The notes below the pieces were generated by a model. That model saw only the letters and a list, made by a program, of their open reading frames with translations, searched no databases and had not been told where the DNA came from. A stretch of DNA of 35,916 nt from Streptosporangium subroseum (GTDB taxonomy: Bacteria; Actinomycetota; Actinomycetes; Streptosporangiales; Streptosporangiaceae): assembly GCF_900188345.1 (NCBI RefSeq), contig NZ_FZOD01000084.1, positions 1 to 35,916 on the forward strand, written 5' to 3'. Every line of letters starts with the position of its first letter. The first letter of the stretch is position 1. Below are positions 7,768 through 15,172 of this stretch, piece after piece. The position numbers and the translations under genes are program-made.

Positions 7768-8982
7768 TCACAGCGGAATGACCTCCACCGTCGCGCCCTC
7801 GGGGAGTTCGGTGACGTCCTCGGGGACCACGATCAGGGCGTTGGCCGCGGCCAGGGCGGCGAACTGGTGGGAGCCCTGCCTCTGCACGGGGGCGACGGCG
7901 CCGTCGGCGGTCAGCACTCCACGCAGGTGCGACCGCTTGCCCTGGGGCGAGCGGAGCGCCGACGTGGTCACCGCCCGCACGGTCCGCGTGGGCTCCACGG
8001 GCAGGCCGCGCATCTTCCGCAGCGCGGGCCGGACGAAGACCATGAACGACACGAAGGACGACACGGGGTTGCCCGGCAGCGCGAAGAGCGGAACCTGGTC
8101 CTCACCCACCACGCCGAACCCCTGGGGCATGCCCGGCTGCATGGCGACGCGGTCGAAACGGACCGTGCCAAGAGGTCCGAGGGCCTCCTTGACCGGCTCG
8201 TAGGCTCCCATCGAGACGCCGCCGCTGGTGATCACGACGTCGGCCCGCAGGAGCTGCGCGTCGAGCTGGTCGAGGAACCGGGTGGCGTCGTCGGCCACGA
8301 TCCCGGCCCGGTATCCCTGGCCCCCGGCCTCGCGGACGGCGGCGATCAGGGCGTAGCTGTTGGACTCCCAGATCTGGCCGGTGCCCAGGGGCGTGCCGGG
8401 CTCGACGAGCTCGGCCCCCGTGGAGATCACCACGACCCGCGGCCGGGGCCGTACCAGCACCCGGCGGCGGCCGACCCCGGCCAGAACACCGAGTTGCGCG
8501 GGGCCGATGGCGGTCCCGACAGGCAGCACGACATCGCCGGCGTGCACGTCCTCCCCCGCCCTGCGGATCGCGTGCCTCTCCTGGACCGGGCGTGAGATCG
8601 TGACCCGCGCCGTGCCTCCGTCGGTCCACTCCACCGGGACCACGGCGTCGGCGCCCACGGGCAGCGGGGCGCCGGTCATGATCCGCGTGACCATGCCGGG
8701 GCCTATGACGAGCATCCGGCCGTCCCCGGCCGCGACGTCGTCGATCACCGGCAGCGTCACCGGTGCCTGCCTGACGTCCTCGGCCCGTACGGCGTAGCCG
8801 TCCATGGCCGAATTGTCGAACGGCGGCAGCGGGATGGGAGAGAGGACCTCCTCGGCCAGCGTGGTGCCCAGCGCGTGGTCGAGCTCAAGCTCGAGCGGGG
8901 CGAGCACCCGCACGGTGCGCAGGATCTCGGCGAGGTGCTCGTCGACCGATCTCATCGGGCTGACCCGACTTGTCTCGCTCAT
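7768..8982 (-). CDS. glp: Gephyrin-like MoeA-family protein (Glp)
   Basis: 404 residues, complete MoeA architecture. MoeA domains I and II hold PPFDNSAMDGYAV at 53-65 and GDGRMLVIGPGMVTRI. The MoCF domain has VVVISTGAEL, then the catalytic-type loop TSGGVSMG, then LPGNPVSSFVSF. A C-terminal beta barrel follows. The family inserts molybdate into adenylated molybdopterin. In Corynebacterium the moeA paralog at this galU-linked place is Glp, which binds FtsZ and the membrane receptor GlpR. The presence of sepX four genes on supports the Glp reading. ATG 8982 overlaps the galU stop by 4 nt, so translation is coupled. Conserved catalytic-type motifs leave a MoeA activity possible too. Confidence 0.9.
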   Translation of the reverse strand: MSETSRVSPMRSVDEHLAEILRTVRVLAPLELELDHALGTTLAEEVLSPIPLPPFDNSAMDGYAVRAEDVRQAPVTLPVIDDVAAGDGRMLVIGPGMVTRIMTGAPLPVGADAVVPVEWTDGGTARVTISRPVQERHAIRRAGEDVHAGDVVLPVGTAIGPAQLGVLAGVGRRRVLVRPRPRVVVISTGAELVEPGTPLGTGQIWESNSYALIAAVREAGGQGYRAGIVADDATRFLDQLDAQLLRADVVITSGGVSMGAYEPVKEALGPLGTVRFDRVAMQPGMPQGFGVVGEDQVPLFALPGNPVSSFVSFMVFVRPALRKMRGLPVEPTRTVRAVTTSALRSPQGKRSHLRGVLTADGAVAPVQRQGSHQFAALAAANALIVVPEDVTELPEGATVEVIPL

Positions 8983-9878
8983 CGGGAGGCCAGGAACTCC
9001 TTCAGCCAGGGCATGAACTCGGGCGCCAGGTCGGGGCGCTCCGAAGCGAACTGCACCACCGTGCGCAGGTAGTCGAGCTTGTTGCCGGTGTCGTAGCGAC
9101 GCCCGCGGAACAGCACACCGTGGACGGGGCCGCCCTGGTCACTCCCGCGTCCGGCCAGGGTGCGCAGGGCGTCGGTGAGCTGGATCTCGTTGCCGCGGCC
9201 CGGAGGGGTGTTCTCCAGGACCTCGAACACGGCCGGGTCGATGACGTAGCGGCCGATGACGGCCCAGTTGGAAGGGGCCTCCTCCGGTGACGGCTTCTCC
9301 ACCAGGTCGGTCACCCGGACCACGTCGTCCTCGGAGGTGGGCTCGATGGCGGCGCAGCCGTACAGGGAGACCTGCTCCCTCGGCACCTCCATCAGCGCGA
9401 CCACGCTGCCGCCGTAGCTGCCACGCACCTCGATCATGCGCTTGAGGAGCTCGTCCCGGTAGTCGATCAGGTCGTCGCCGAGCAGGCAGGCGAACGCGTG
9501 GTCGCCCACGTGCTGCTTGGCGCAGAGCACGGCGTGGCCGAGGCCTCGCGGCGCGCCCTGCCGTACGTAGTGAAGGGTCGCCAGGTCGGCGGGCTCGCGC
9601 ACCTGGGAGAGGCCGTCGCCGTCGCCCTTCGCCTCCAGGGCTTCCTCAAGCTCGATCGCCCGGTCGAAGTGGTCTTCTATGGAACGCTTGTTCTTGCCCG
9701 TGACCATGAGGACGTCGAGCAGTCCGGCGGAGACCGCCTCCTCGACGACATACTGGATGGCGGGCTTGTCGACGATCGGCAACATCTCCTTGGGGGTCGC
9801 CTTGGTCGCCGGAAGAAAGCGGGTGCCCAAGCCCGCTGCGGGAACGACGGCTTTCGTCACAGCATCAAAGTCGGCCAT
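8979..9878 (-). CDS. galU: UTP-glucose-1-phosphate uridylyltransferase
   Basis: 299 residues, normal for the family. The nucleotidyltransferase signature is AAGLGTRFLPATKATPKEM followed by LPIVDKPAIQYVVEEA. Further GalU motifs are VRQGAPRGLGHAVLCAK, FACLLGDDLID and VEKPSPEEAPSNWAVIGRYV. The enzyme makes UDP-glucose from glucose-1-phosphate and UTP for cell-wall and storage glycans. It is the first gene of the minus-strand series and overlaps glp. Its start lies only 24 bp from that of the divergent cyclo-ligase gene, so the two promoters must overlap. Confidence 0.95.
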   Translation of the reverse strand: MADFDAVTKAVVPAAGLGTRFLPATKATPKEMLPIVDKPAIQYVVEEAVSAGLLDVLMVTGKNKRSIEDHFDRAIELEEALEAKGDGDGLSQVREPADLATLHYVRQGAPRGLGHAVLCAKQHVGDHAFACLLGDDLIDYRDELLKRMIEVRGSYGGSVVALMEVPREQVSLYGCAAIEPTSEDDVVRVTDLVEKPSPEEAPSNWAVIGRYVIDPAVFEVLENTPPGRGNEIQLTDALRTLAGRGSDQGGPVHGVLFRGRRYDTGNKLDYLRTVVQFASERPDLAPEFMPWLKEFLASR

Positions 9879-9902
9879 GCCAAAACCTTAGTGGAGGGAT
9901 CT

Positions 9903-10484
9903 GTGGACAAGCTGAAGTTGCGCTCCACCATCGAGGCGGCACGTGCTTCGATCCCGGAGGAAGAACGGCATGCGGCCTCCGTCCAGATACGGGAGTCCCT
10001 GCTGGACCAGCCGTGGGTCCAGATGGCCGGACTGGTCGCGTGCTACTGGTCGATCGGTACGGAGCCCGCGACGCACGGGCTGGTCTTCGCCCTGTGGAAG
10101 CACGGCACGACCGTCATCCTGCCGGTGCTCAGGGACGACGACGATCTCGACTGGGCGGTGTACGACGGACCGGACACCCTCGCCCCGGGCCGTTTCGGGA
10201 TCATGGAGCCGGTGGACACCCGGCGCGGCGTCGACACGATCAGGACCGCCGCCCTGGTGATCGTTCCCGCACTGGCGGTCGACAGGTCCACCGGGATACG
10301 GCTCGGCCGCGGCGGCGGCTCCTACGACCGGGCGCTCGCGAGGGTCGGCCCGAACGTTCCGACGGTGGCCCTGCTGCACGAGGGCGAGCTGCTCGACGGC
10401 GTCCCCGCCGAGCCCCACGATCTTCCGGTCCGCTACGCGGCCACACCCGGAGGGATCGTCCGGACCGCCCCACATCTCCCATGA
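9903..10484 (+). CDS. 5-formyltetrahydrofolate cyclo-ligase family protein
   Basis: 193 residues from GTG 9903, with GGAGGG at 9893-9898. Family marks are the N-terminal KLKLRSTIEAARASIPEEER helix, the CYWSIGTEPATHGL strand, DDLDWAVYDG, the VPALAVDRSTGIRLGRGGGSYDR loop (the usual GxGxGYYDR folate and ATP site, here with Ser for the first Tyr), and the final VALLHEGEL strand. The enzyme converts 5-formyl-THF to 5,10-methenyl-THF with ATP. It is divergent from galU, a common actinobacterial arrangement. The Ser for Tyr change is a small departure that may not matter. Confidence 0.9.
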   Translation: MDKLKLRSTIEAARASIPEEERHAASVQIRESLLDQPWVQMAGLVACYWSIGTEPATHGLVFALWKHGTTVILPVLRDDDDLDWAVYDGPDTLAPGRFGIMEPVDTRRGVDTIRTAALVIVPALAVDRSTGIRLGRGGGSYDRALARVGPNVPTVALLHEGELLDGVPAEPHDLPVRYAATPGGIVRTAPHLP

Positions 10485-10748
10485 CGTCCCACCGGACCGC
10501 CGCGGAACGCGCGTAACGGCCTATCGGTCCGTCTGGAAGGGATCCCGGACCGCCACAGAGCGCACGTGGCGGGCTATCGATCCGTCCGGACACCGCACGC
10601 ACAACGGCTCGCCGGGCCGTCCCGACCGCCACGCCGGAGAGATCGTCCAGACCGCCGCGAATCATCCGCGACGACTCACCGATTCGCTGCGCCACCACGC
10701 CTGGAGAGATCATCCGGACCGCCACGGGGTGCGCATAACGGCTCAACC
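10449..10748. repeat. Degenerate about 50-bp repeat family after the cyclo-ligase gene
   Basis: The 305-bp gap to the antiporter gene has no gene and is filled with variants of GGAGAGATCGTCCGGACCGC followed by CACGG, GCGCATAACGGC and TCGGTCCGTC. Recognisable units start near 10449, 10487, 10535, 10636 and 10703. The first unit lies inside the end of the cyclo-ligase gene. Spacing is uneven, so this is a decayed array. Confidence 0.6.
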
Positions 10749-10789
10749 GAGTGCGACACAATGGTCCCCGGGGTCAGAGAGGGGGCCAG

Positions 10790-12295
10790 ATGGAGCTGCA
10801 CGTCTGGCTGCTTCTCGGTGCCGGAATCGTCATCGCGGCCATCGTCGCGGTGCGGGTCGCCCACCGGAGCGGCCTTCCGAGCCTTCTGATCTTCCTGGGC
10901 TTCGGCGTGCTCATCGGCGAGTCCGGACTCGGGCTGCAGTTCGAGGATCCGCAGCTCGCCCAGCAGATAGGCCTGATCGCGCTGGCGATCATCCTGGCCG
11001 AGGGTGGTCTGACCACCACCTGGAGCCACGTCAAGGGCTCCATCCCCACGGCGCTGGTGCTGGCCACCGTCGGCGTCGGCGTGAGCATCGCGGCCGTCGC
11101 GATCCCGGTGCACCTGCTCCTCGGCATGGACGTACGGACCTCGCTCCTGCTCGGTGCGGTCCTCGCCTCCACCGACGCCGCCGCGGTCTTCTCCGTCCTG
11201 CGCCGTCTGCCCCTGCCCTCGCGCCTCTCGGGCATCCTGGAGGCCGAGTCCGGCCTCAACGACGCGCCCACGGTCATCGCCGTCATGCTGCTGAGCGCCA
11301 GTGCCTCGCCCAGCCTGGGAGGCGCGCTGTTCCAGGTGCTCTTCGAGCTGGTGGTGGGCACCGCCGTCGGCCTGGCGGTCGCGCCGCTCGGCGCCTACGC
11401 GCTGCGCCGTATCGCGCTGCCCATCTCCGGGCTGTATCCGATCGCGGTGCTCGCGCTCGCGTTCGTCGCCTACGCGGGAGCCGTGCTCCTGCACGGCAGC
11501 GGCTTCCTCGCGATCTATCTGGCGTCCCTGGTCATGGGCAACTCCCGGATGCCTCACCGGGCGGCCTCCCGGGGCTTCGCCGAAGGTGTGGCCTGGCTGG
11601 CCCAGATCGGCCTGTTCGTCATGCTCGGAATGCTGGCCAGCCCCTCGGAGATGCCGACCGCGATCATCCCCGGCCTGGTGGCCGGGCTGATCCTGGTCGC
11701 GGTGGCCCGGCCACTGTCGATCATCGCCTCCGCCCTTCTGGTACGGCTGGCGCGGATCGACTGGCTGAACTGGCGAGAACAGGCCTTCCTGTCCTGGGCG
11801 GGGCTGCGGGGCGCGGTGCCGATCGTGCTCGCCACCATCCCCTGGGCCGCCACCTCGGTCGATGACAGCGCCGCCAAGTTCGTGTTCAACGAGGTCTTCG
11901 TGATCGTTGTCGTCTACACCCTGCTGCAGGGGCCGACGTTGCCGTTCGTGGCGAAGAAACTCGGGCTCACCACGCCTGACGAGGCTCGCGACCTGGAGGT
12001 GGAGTCGGCTCCGCTGGAAGAGCTCAACGCCGACCTGCTCCAGGTCAGGGTGCCGCCGACCTCCAAGCTGCACGGTGTGGAGATCTTCGAGCTGAGGCTG
12101 CCGACCGACGCCCAGGTGACATTGATCGTCAGAGACGGCCGGACGTTCGTTCCCGCCGACTCCACAAGGATCAGGATCGACGACCAACTCCTGATCGTGA
12201 CCGCCGCCGCCTGCAGGGACACCGTCGAGCGGCGGATGCGCGCGATCAGCCGCAAGGGCAAACTCGCCGGCTGGTTCGGCGAAATCGGCAACTGA
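10790..12295 (+). CDS. CPA1-type K+(Na+)/H+ antiporter with TrkA-C domain
   Basis: 501 residues from ATG 10790, preceded by GAGGGGG. About 12 hydrophobic segments fill residues 1-390. Family motifs are IFLGFGVLIGE, the ALAIILAEGGL helix, ASTDAAAVFSVLR with the essential Asp of the exchange site, AESGLNDAPTVIAV with a second Asp, and WAGLRGAVPIVLA. The last about 90 residues are a cytoplasmic TrkA-C type regulatory domain (VESAPLEELNADLLQVRV, and RIRIDDQLLIVTA). This arrangement matches NhaP2/CvrA-type potassium-proton antiporters. Nucleotide or ion sensing by the C-terminal domain is likely from the family. Confidence 0.92.
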   Translation: MELHVWLLLGAGIVIAAIVAVRVAHRSGLPSLLIFLGFGVLIGESGLGLQFEDPQLAQQIGLIALAIILAEGGLTTTWSHVKGSIPTALVLATVGVGVSIAAVAIPVHLLLGMDVRTSLLLGAVLASTDAAAVFSVLRRLPLPSRLSGILEAESGLNDAPTVIAVMLLSASASPSLGGALFQVLFELVVGTAVGLAVAPLGAYALRRIALPISGLYPIAVLALAFVAYAGAVLLHGSGFLAIYLASLVMGNSRMPHRAASRGFAEGVAWLAQIGLFVMLGMLASPSEMPTAIIPGLVAGLILVAVARPLSIIASALLVRLARIDWLNWREQAFLSWAGLRGAVPIVLATIPWAATSVDDSAAKFVFNEVFVIVVVYTLLQGPTLPFVAKKLGLTTPDEARDLEVESAPLEELNADLLQVRVPPTSKLHGVEIFELRLPTDAQVTLIVRDGRTFVPADSTRIRIDDQLLIVTAAACRDTVERRMRAISRKGKLAGWFGEIGN

Positions 12296-12306
12296 TCCCC
12301 ATTTGG

Positions 12307-12460
12307 GACGCGCGGACTCCGGCGCCAGAACGCGCAGGCTTCGGCCCTGGCGCGCAGGCCCCAGCCCTGGAACGCGCGAGCTCCACTCCTGGAACGCACA
12401 AGCTCCGGCCCTGGGCGTACGGGCTCGGCCTCTGGAATGCGCGGGCTCCGACTCGCGTTT
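12307..12460. repeat. 20-22-bp degenerate tandem repeat after the antiporter gene
   Basis: Seven units follow each other, each a variant of GGAACGCGCGAGCTCCGGCC with CT at the join. They sit between the antiporter stop and the CIRCE-like operator of the fmdB-type gene. Nothing suggests translation. Confidence 0.75.
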
Positions 12461-12481
12461 AAGCTTGTCGGCTGCGTACCA

Positions 12482-12508
12482 TTAGCAGTCGCGCCACTAG
12501 AGTGCCAA
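12482..12508 (+). promoter_or_regulatory. CIRCE-like (HrcA) operator upstream of the FmdB-type gene
   Basis: TTAGCAGTC (12482-12490), nine bases, then GAGTGCCAA (12500-12508). The CIRCE consensus is TTAGCACTC-N9-GAGTGCTAA, so each arm differs at one base and the spacer has the exact length. It lies 28 bp before the GTG start. HrcA represses chaperonin genes through CIRCE until heat shock, so this gene may be heat-induced. Confidence 0.7.
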
Positions 12509-12536
12509 TCGGCGCGGACCATACGAGGAGGAGCGC

Positions 12537-12911
12537 GTGCCCACCTACCAGTACGCCTGCACTGCATGCAATAACCAGTTCGACATCGTCCAGAAGTTCT
12601 CCGACGACGCGCTCACCGAGTGCCCGAGCTGTGCGGGCGACCTGCGCAAGGTGTTCTCCGCGGTCGGCATCGTCTTCAAGGGATCGGGTTTCTACCGGAC
12701 CGACAGCCGGGCCTCCTCGTCCAGCACGGTGAGTTCCGCGGCCTCGACGTCGACCTCGACGTCAAGCTCTTCGGACTCTTCGGGCTCCTCGAGTTCGTCG
12801 GACTCGTCGAGCTCTTCGTCATCGTCGTCGTCTTCTTCGACATCGTCATCGAAGGACTCCGCCCCCGCGAAGACGAAGGCCAAGAGCGGCTCGGCGGCCG
12901 CGGCCTCCTGA
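12537..12911 (+). CDS. FmdB-family zinc-ribbon protein with poly-Ser tail
   Basis: 124 residues from GTG 12537, with GAGGAGG just upstream. The first about 60 residues are an FmdB/CxxC zinc ribbon: MPTYQYACTACNNQFDIVQK and CPSCAGDLRKVF, with Cys at 8, 11, 29 and 32, ending in GIVFKGSGFYRTD. The next about 50 residues are nearly all Ser with some Thr and Asp, then a Lys/Ala end. The Ser tract uses mixed codons (TCG, TCC, AGC, TCA, TCT), so it is kept at the protein level and is not a simple DNA repeat. The role of FmdB proteins is unknown in general; regulatory roles have been proposed. Control by HrcA is suggested by the CIRCE-like site. Confidence 0.9.
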   Translation: MPTYQYACTACNNQFDIVQKFSDDALTECPSCAGDLRKVFSAVGIVFKGSGFYRTDSRASSSSTVSSAASTSTSTSSSSDSSGSSSSSDSSSSSSSSSSSSTSSSKDSAPAKTKAKSGSAAAAS

Positions 12912-13032
12912 GCCCGGTCTCCTGAGACGACCTCCCCCGAACCGGTCGCCGGCCCCGACTCACGCCCCAGAGGACACTCCCGCGTCGGGCCTACCCCTGG
13001 CTTTCTCAGGGGCTGCGCCCGGCACCCACGGT

Positions 13033-13193
13033 ATGGCCAAAGCCAGGGGCCAGCATCCACGATCGCAGCCCCCAACGGCATGGTCGAAGCCAGGGGCCGG
13101 TGCCTGGCATTCACGATCGCGACCCCCGGTGGTATGGCCGAAGCCAGGGGCCGGTGCCCGGCATTCACGATCGCGACCCCCAACGGCGTACGG
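13033..13193. repeat. Three-copy 47-54-bp direct repeat before mtnP
   Basis: Copies begin at 13033, 13080 and 13134. Shared parts are ATGGCCGAAGCCAGGGGCC, then GGTGCC-GGCATTCACGATCG and CGACCCCCAACGGC. The first copy lacks about 8 bases in the middle. The second and third copies are nearly identical, so the duplication is recent. There are no unique spacers between copies, so it is not a CRISPR. Confidence 0.85.
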
Positions 13194-13236
13194 CAGATCT
13201 TCCTGCGGTAACTGAGCAACCGCATCGAGGACACCG

Positions 13237-13267
13237 TTATCCACAGGGCCACGCTCCGATATCCACA
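13237..13267 (+). promoter_or_regulatory. Pair of DnaA-box-like sites
   Basis: TTATCCACA (13237-13245) is an exact DnaA box of the classical consensus, and ATATCCACA (13259-13267) is a close match 22 bp later in the same orientation. They lie 53-83 bp before mtnP. Chance is possible, but two in tandem is notable. DnaA could act here as a transcription factor. Confidence 0.4.
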
Positions 13268-13304
13268 GGACACCACCCGGGCTCCTCGCAAGCCCGCCCG
13301 TGGC

Positions 13305-13310
13305 GATAAT
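13305..13310 (+). promoter_or_regulatory. -10 element of a probably leaderless mtnP promoter
   Basis: GATAAT lies 9 bases before the ATG at 13320 and no ribosome-binding site is present, so transcription probably starts at or within a few bases of the ATG. The -35 is not clear. Confidence 0.5.
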
Positions 13311-13319
13311 CTCTGCGCC

Positions 13320-14129
13320 ATGGTCAATCGCGCGGATATCGGGGTCATCGGCGGTTCGGGCTTCTACTCCCTGCTCGACGATGCCACAGAGGTCGAGGTC
13401 ACCACACCGTACGGCCCTCCCAGCGACGTCATCACCGTGGGCCGGATCGGCTCGCGCTCGGTGGCCTTCGTGCCCCGCCACGGCCGCGACCACCGCTTCC
13501 CACCTCATCGCATCCCCTACCGCGCCAATCTGTGGGCACTGCGCTCCCTCGGGGTTCGTCAGGTCCTCGCCCCCAGCGCGGTCGGCTCCCTACGCCCTGA
13601 GATCGGCCCCGGCGCCCTCGTCGTCCCCGACCAGGTCGTCGACCGCACCTCCGGCCGCGTGCAGACCTACTACGACGCCGGGGGCGTCGTCCACGTCGCC
13701 TTCGCCGACCCCTACTGCCCCTCCGGCCGCGCGGCGACCATCTCGACCGCCCGGTCCGCCGACTGGGATCTGGTCGAAGACGGCACCCTGGTGGTCATCG
13801 AGGGCCCCCGTTTCTCCACTCGCGCCGAGTCCCGCTGGTTCACCGCCAACGGCTGGTCGATCGTCGGCATGACCGGATATCCCGAGTCGGTCCTCGCCCG
13901 CGAGCTTGCCCTCTGTTACACCTCGCTCTCCCTGGTCACCGACCACGACGCCGGAGTCGAGGCGGGCGAGGGGGTCACCCACGAAGAGGTCCTCGCCTTC
14001 TTCGCCACCAACGTCGCCCGCATGCGCTCCCTCGTCGCCGATGTCGTCACCGCCCTGCCGGAAGAACGCACCTGCCTCTGCGCCACCGCCCTGGACGGCC
14101 TCAAGCTCCCCTTCGACCTGCCCGACTGA
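13320..14129 (+). CDS. mtnP: S-methyl-5'-thioadenosine phosphorylase
   Basis: 269 residues, normal for the purine-phosphorylase family. GVIGGSGFY gives the phosphate-binding start, FVPRHGRDHRFPPHRIPYRA is the RHG-H and HxxxY region, APSAVGSL the central strand, and VVIEGPRFSTRAESRWF the substrate loop. GMTGYPESVLARELALCY places the base-binding Met, and LVTDHDAG the catalytic Asp. The enzyme splits methylthioadenosine with phosphate in methionine salvage; inosine or other purine nucleosides are alternative substrates in this family. The transcript appears leaderless. No other salvage genes are adjacent. Confidence 0.92.
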   Translation: MVNRADIGVIGGSGFYSLLDDATEVEVTTPYGPPSDVITVGRIGSRSVAFVPRHGRDHRFPPHRIPYRANLWALRSLGVRQVLAPSAVGSLRPEIGPGALVVPDQVVDRTSGRVQTYYDAGGVVHVAFADPYCPSGRAATISTARSADWDLVEDGTLVVIEGPRFSTRAESRWFTANGWSIVGMTGYPESVLARELALCYTSLSLVTDHDAGVEAGEGVTHEEVLAFFATNVARMRSLVADVVTALPEERTCLCATALDGLKLPFDLPD

Positions 14130-14420
14130 CCTCGCCCCGCCGTACGACGAAGCGCCTCGCGCCCTGCCCTCCGACGGGTGCCTCTCTCCCCGCCCTGGGG
14201 AGGGGCGCCTGTGGAGCGCCTCTCGCGCGGTGACATACCGGCCGCCCGGCGGTTGGGCCCGCTCAGCCTCTGATGGGGCACCTCTCGCCTCGCCCTGTAG
14301 TTGGTGGTCTCTCGCCCCGCCACGTGGTGGAGGGCCTGCCTCGCCCGGCGGTGAGGCGCCTCCCCGTGGCCACTTCGTCTGCTTTCGCTTCCCCGCCCGC
14401 CTCAATAGCTCCCCGCCCGC
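14130..14420. repeat. Degenerate about 26-bp repeat after mtnP
   Basis: The gap contains many variants of CCTCTCGCCCCGCCCTG followed by GGTGG or ACGGGTG, starting near 14130, 14155, 14180, 14218, 14281, 14309 and 14339. Units vary in length, so this is a worn array. No gene is supported in 14130-14484. Confidence 0.5.
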
Positions 14421-14484
14421 CCCACGGGGCAGGCATCCCATCACGGGCCCCGCGCCGCCCGGCTCCCACCCATTGGAGTCAGTC

Positions 14485-15090
14485 ATGCGCGCCCTTCGCC
14501 GTCTCTGCGGTCGCCGCCACCGCCTCATCGCCACGGTCGTCGCCGCCCTGGCGATGGCATGCGCCGTGATCGCACTACAGCCGGACACCGCGTCGGTGAC
14601 CGTTCTGGCCGCCGCCAGAGACCTCCACAGCGGCGTGCTGGACGCCGCAGACCTGAAACCGGTGGCCCTGCGGCCCGACACGGTCCCCGACGGCGCTCTG
14701 AAGCCCGGGGCGCCGATCGCCGGGAGGGTCCTGGCCGGTCCCATGCGCCGGGGAGAGCCCCTGACCGACGTCCGGCTGCTCGGCCCGAGCCTGCTGGCCA
14801 CCCACGGCCCCGGAACGGTGGCCACCCCCGCCCGTGTCGCCGACCCCGAGACCGCGCGCCTGCTGTCCCCCGGCGACGTCGTGGACGTGCTCGCCGCCCC
14901 CTCCACCTGGGACGGTTCCGCTCCCGCGAAGATCGTGGCCGAAGACGTCACGGTCCTGAGCACACCCGACGGCGAATCGGACCGGGGCGCCCTCGTCGTG
15001 CTGGCCACCACCTCGGATCAGGCGATCGAGCTGGCCTCCGCCCAGGCCGGTGGACGGCTGTCCATCACCATCGGGTCTCACGCACGGTGA
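14485..15090 (+). CDS. SAF-domain (CpaB/RcpC-like) protein
   Basis: 201 residues from ATG 14485, preceded by TTGGAG. A basic start (MRALRRLCGRRHR) and one membrane helix (LIATVVAALAMACAVIAL) are followed by an SAF domain: VTVLAAARDLHSGVLDAADL, then LKPGAPIAGRVLAGPMRRGE and PLTDVRLLG. Next is a second beta domain, LLSPGDVVDVLAAPS through LVVLATTSDQAIELASAQAG. This is the layout of CpaB/RcpC, the periplasmic part of Flp pilus assembly machines, and of related actinobacterial proteins. No pilus genes are adjacent, so a pilus role is not certain. It stands just before mscL, an order I recall from other actinomycetes. Confidence 0.85.
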   Translation: MRALRRLCGRRHRLIATVVAALAMACAVIALQPDTASVTVLAAARDLHSGVLDAADLKPVALRPDTVPDGALKPGAPIAGRVLAGPMRRGEPLTDVRLLGPSLLATHGPGTVATPARVADPETARLLSPGDVVDVLAAPSTWDGSAPAKIVAEDVTVLSTPDGESDRGALVVLATTSDQAIELASAQAGGRLSITIGSHAR

Positions 15091-15172
15091 TTCCAGGCCA
15101 CCTGAGGGCCCTAAGATCTTCGCCGTATCGGGCACACAAACGGTGGCCGAGGACATGCGCCAAGGAGCCAAG

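Larger units (their letters stand above)
12912..13319. other. Non-coding gap with hairpin, 47-54-bp repeats and DnaA-box-like sites
   Basis: No gene is supported. The stretch holds a hairpin at 12994-13012 (CCCCTG with CAGGGG), which may end the fmdB-type transcript, then the repeat array, the two DnaA-box-like sites and the mtnP promoter, listed separately. Confidence 0.55.

Noticed and set aside
10676..12187. 503-codon minus-strand open frame rich in Gly, Asp, Gln and His
   Set aside because: Shadow of the antiporter gene on the other strand; no family motif.
13033..13193. Possible CRISPR array
   Set aside because: The copies follow each other without unique spacers and no cas gene is in the window, so it is a plain tandem repeat.
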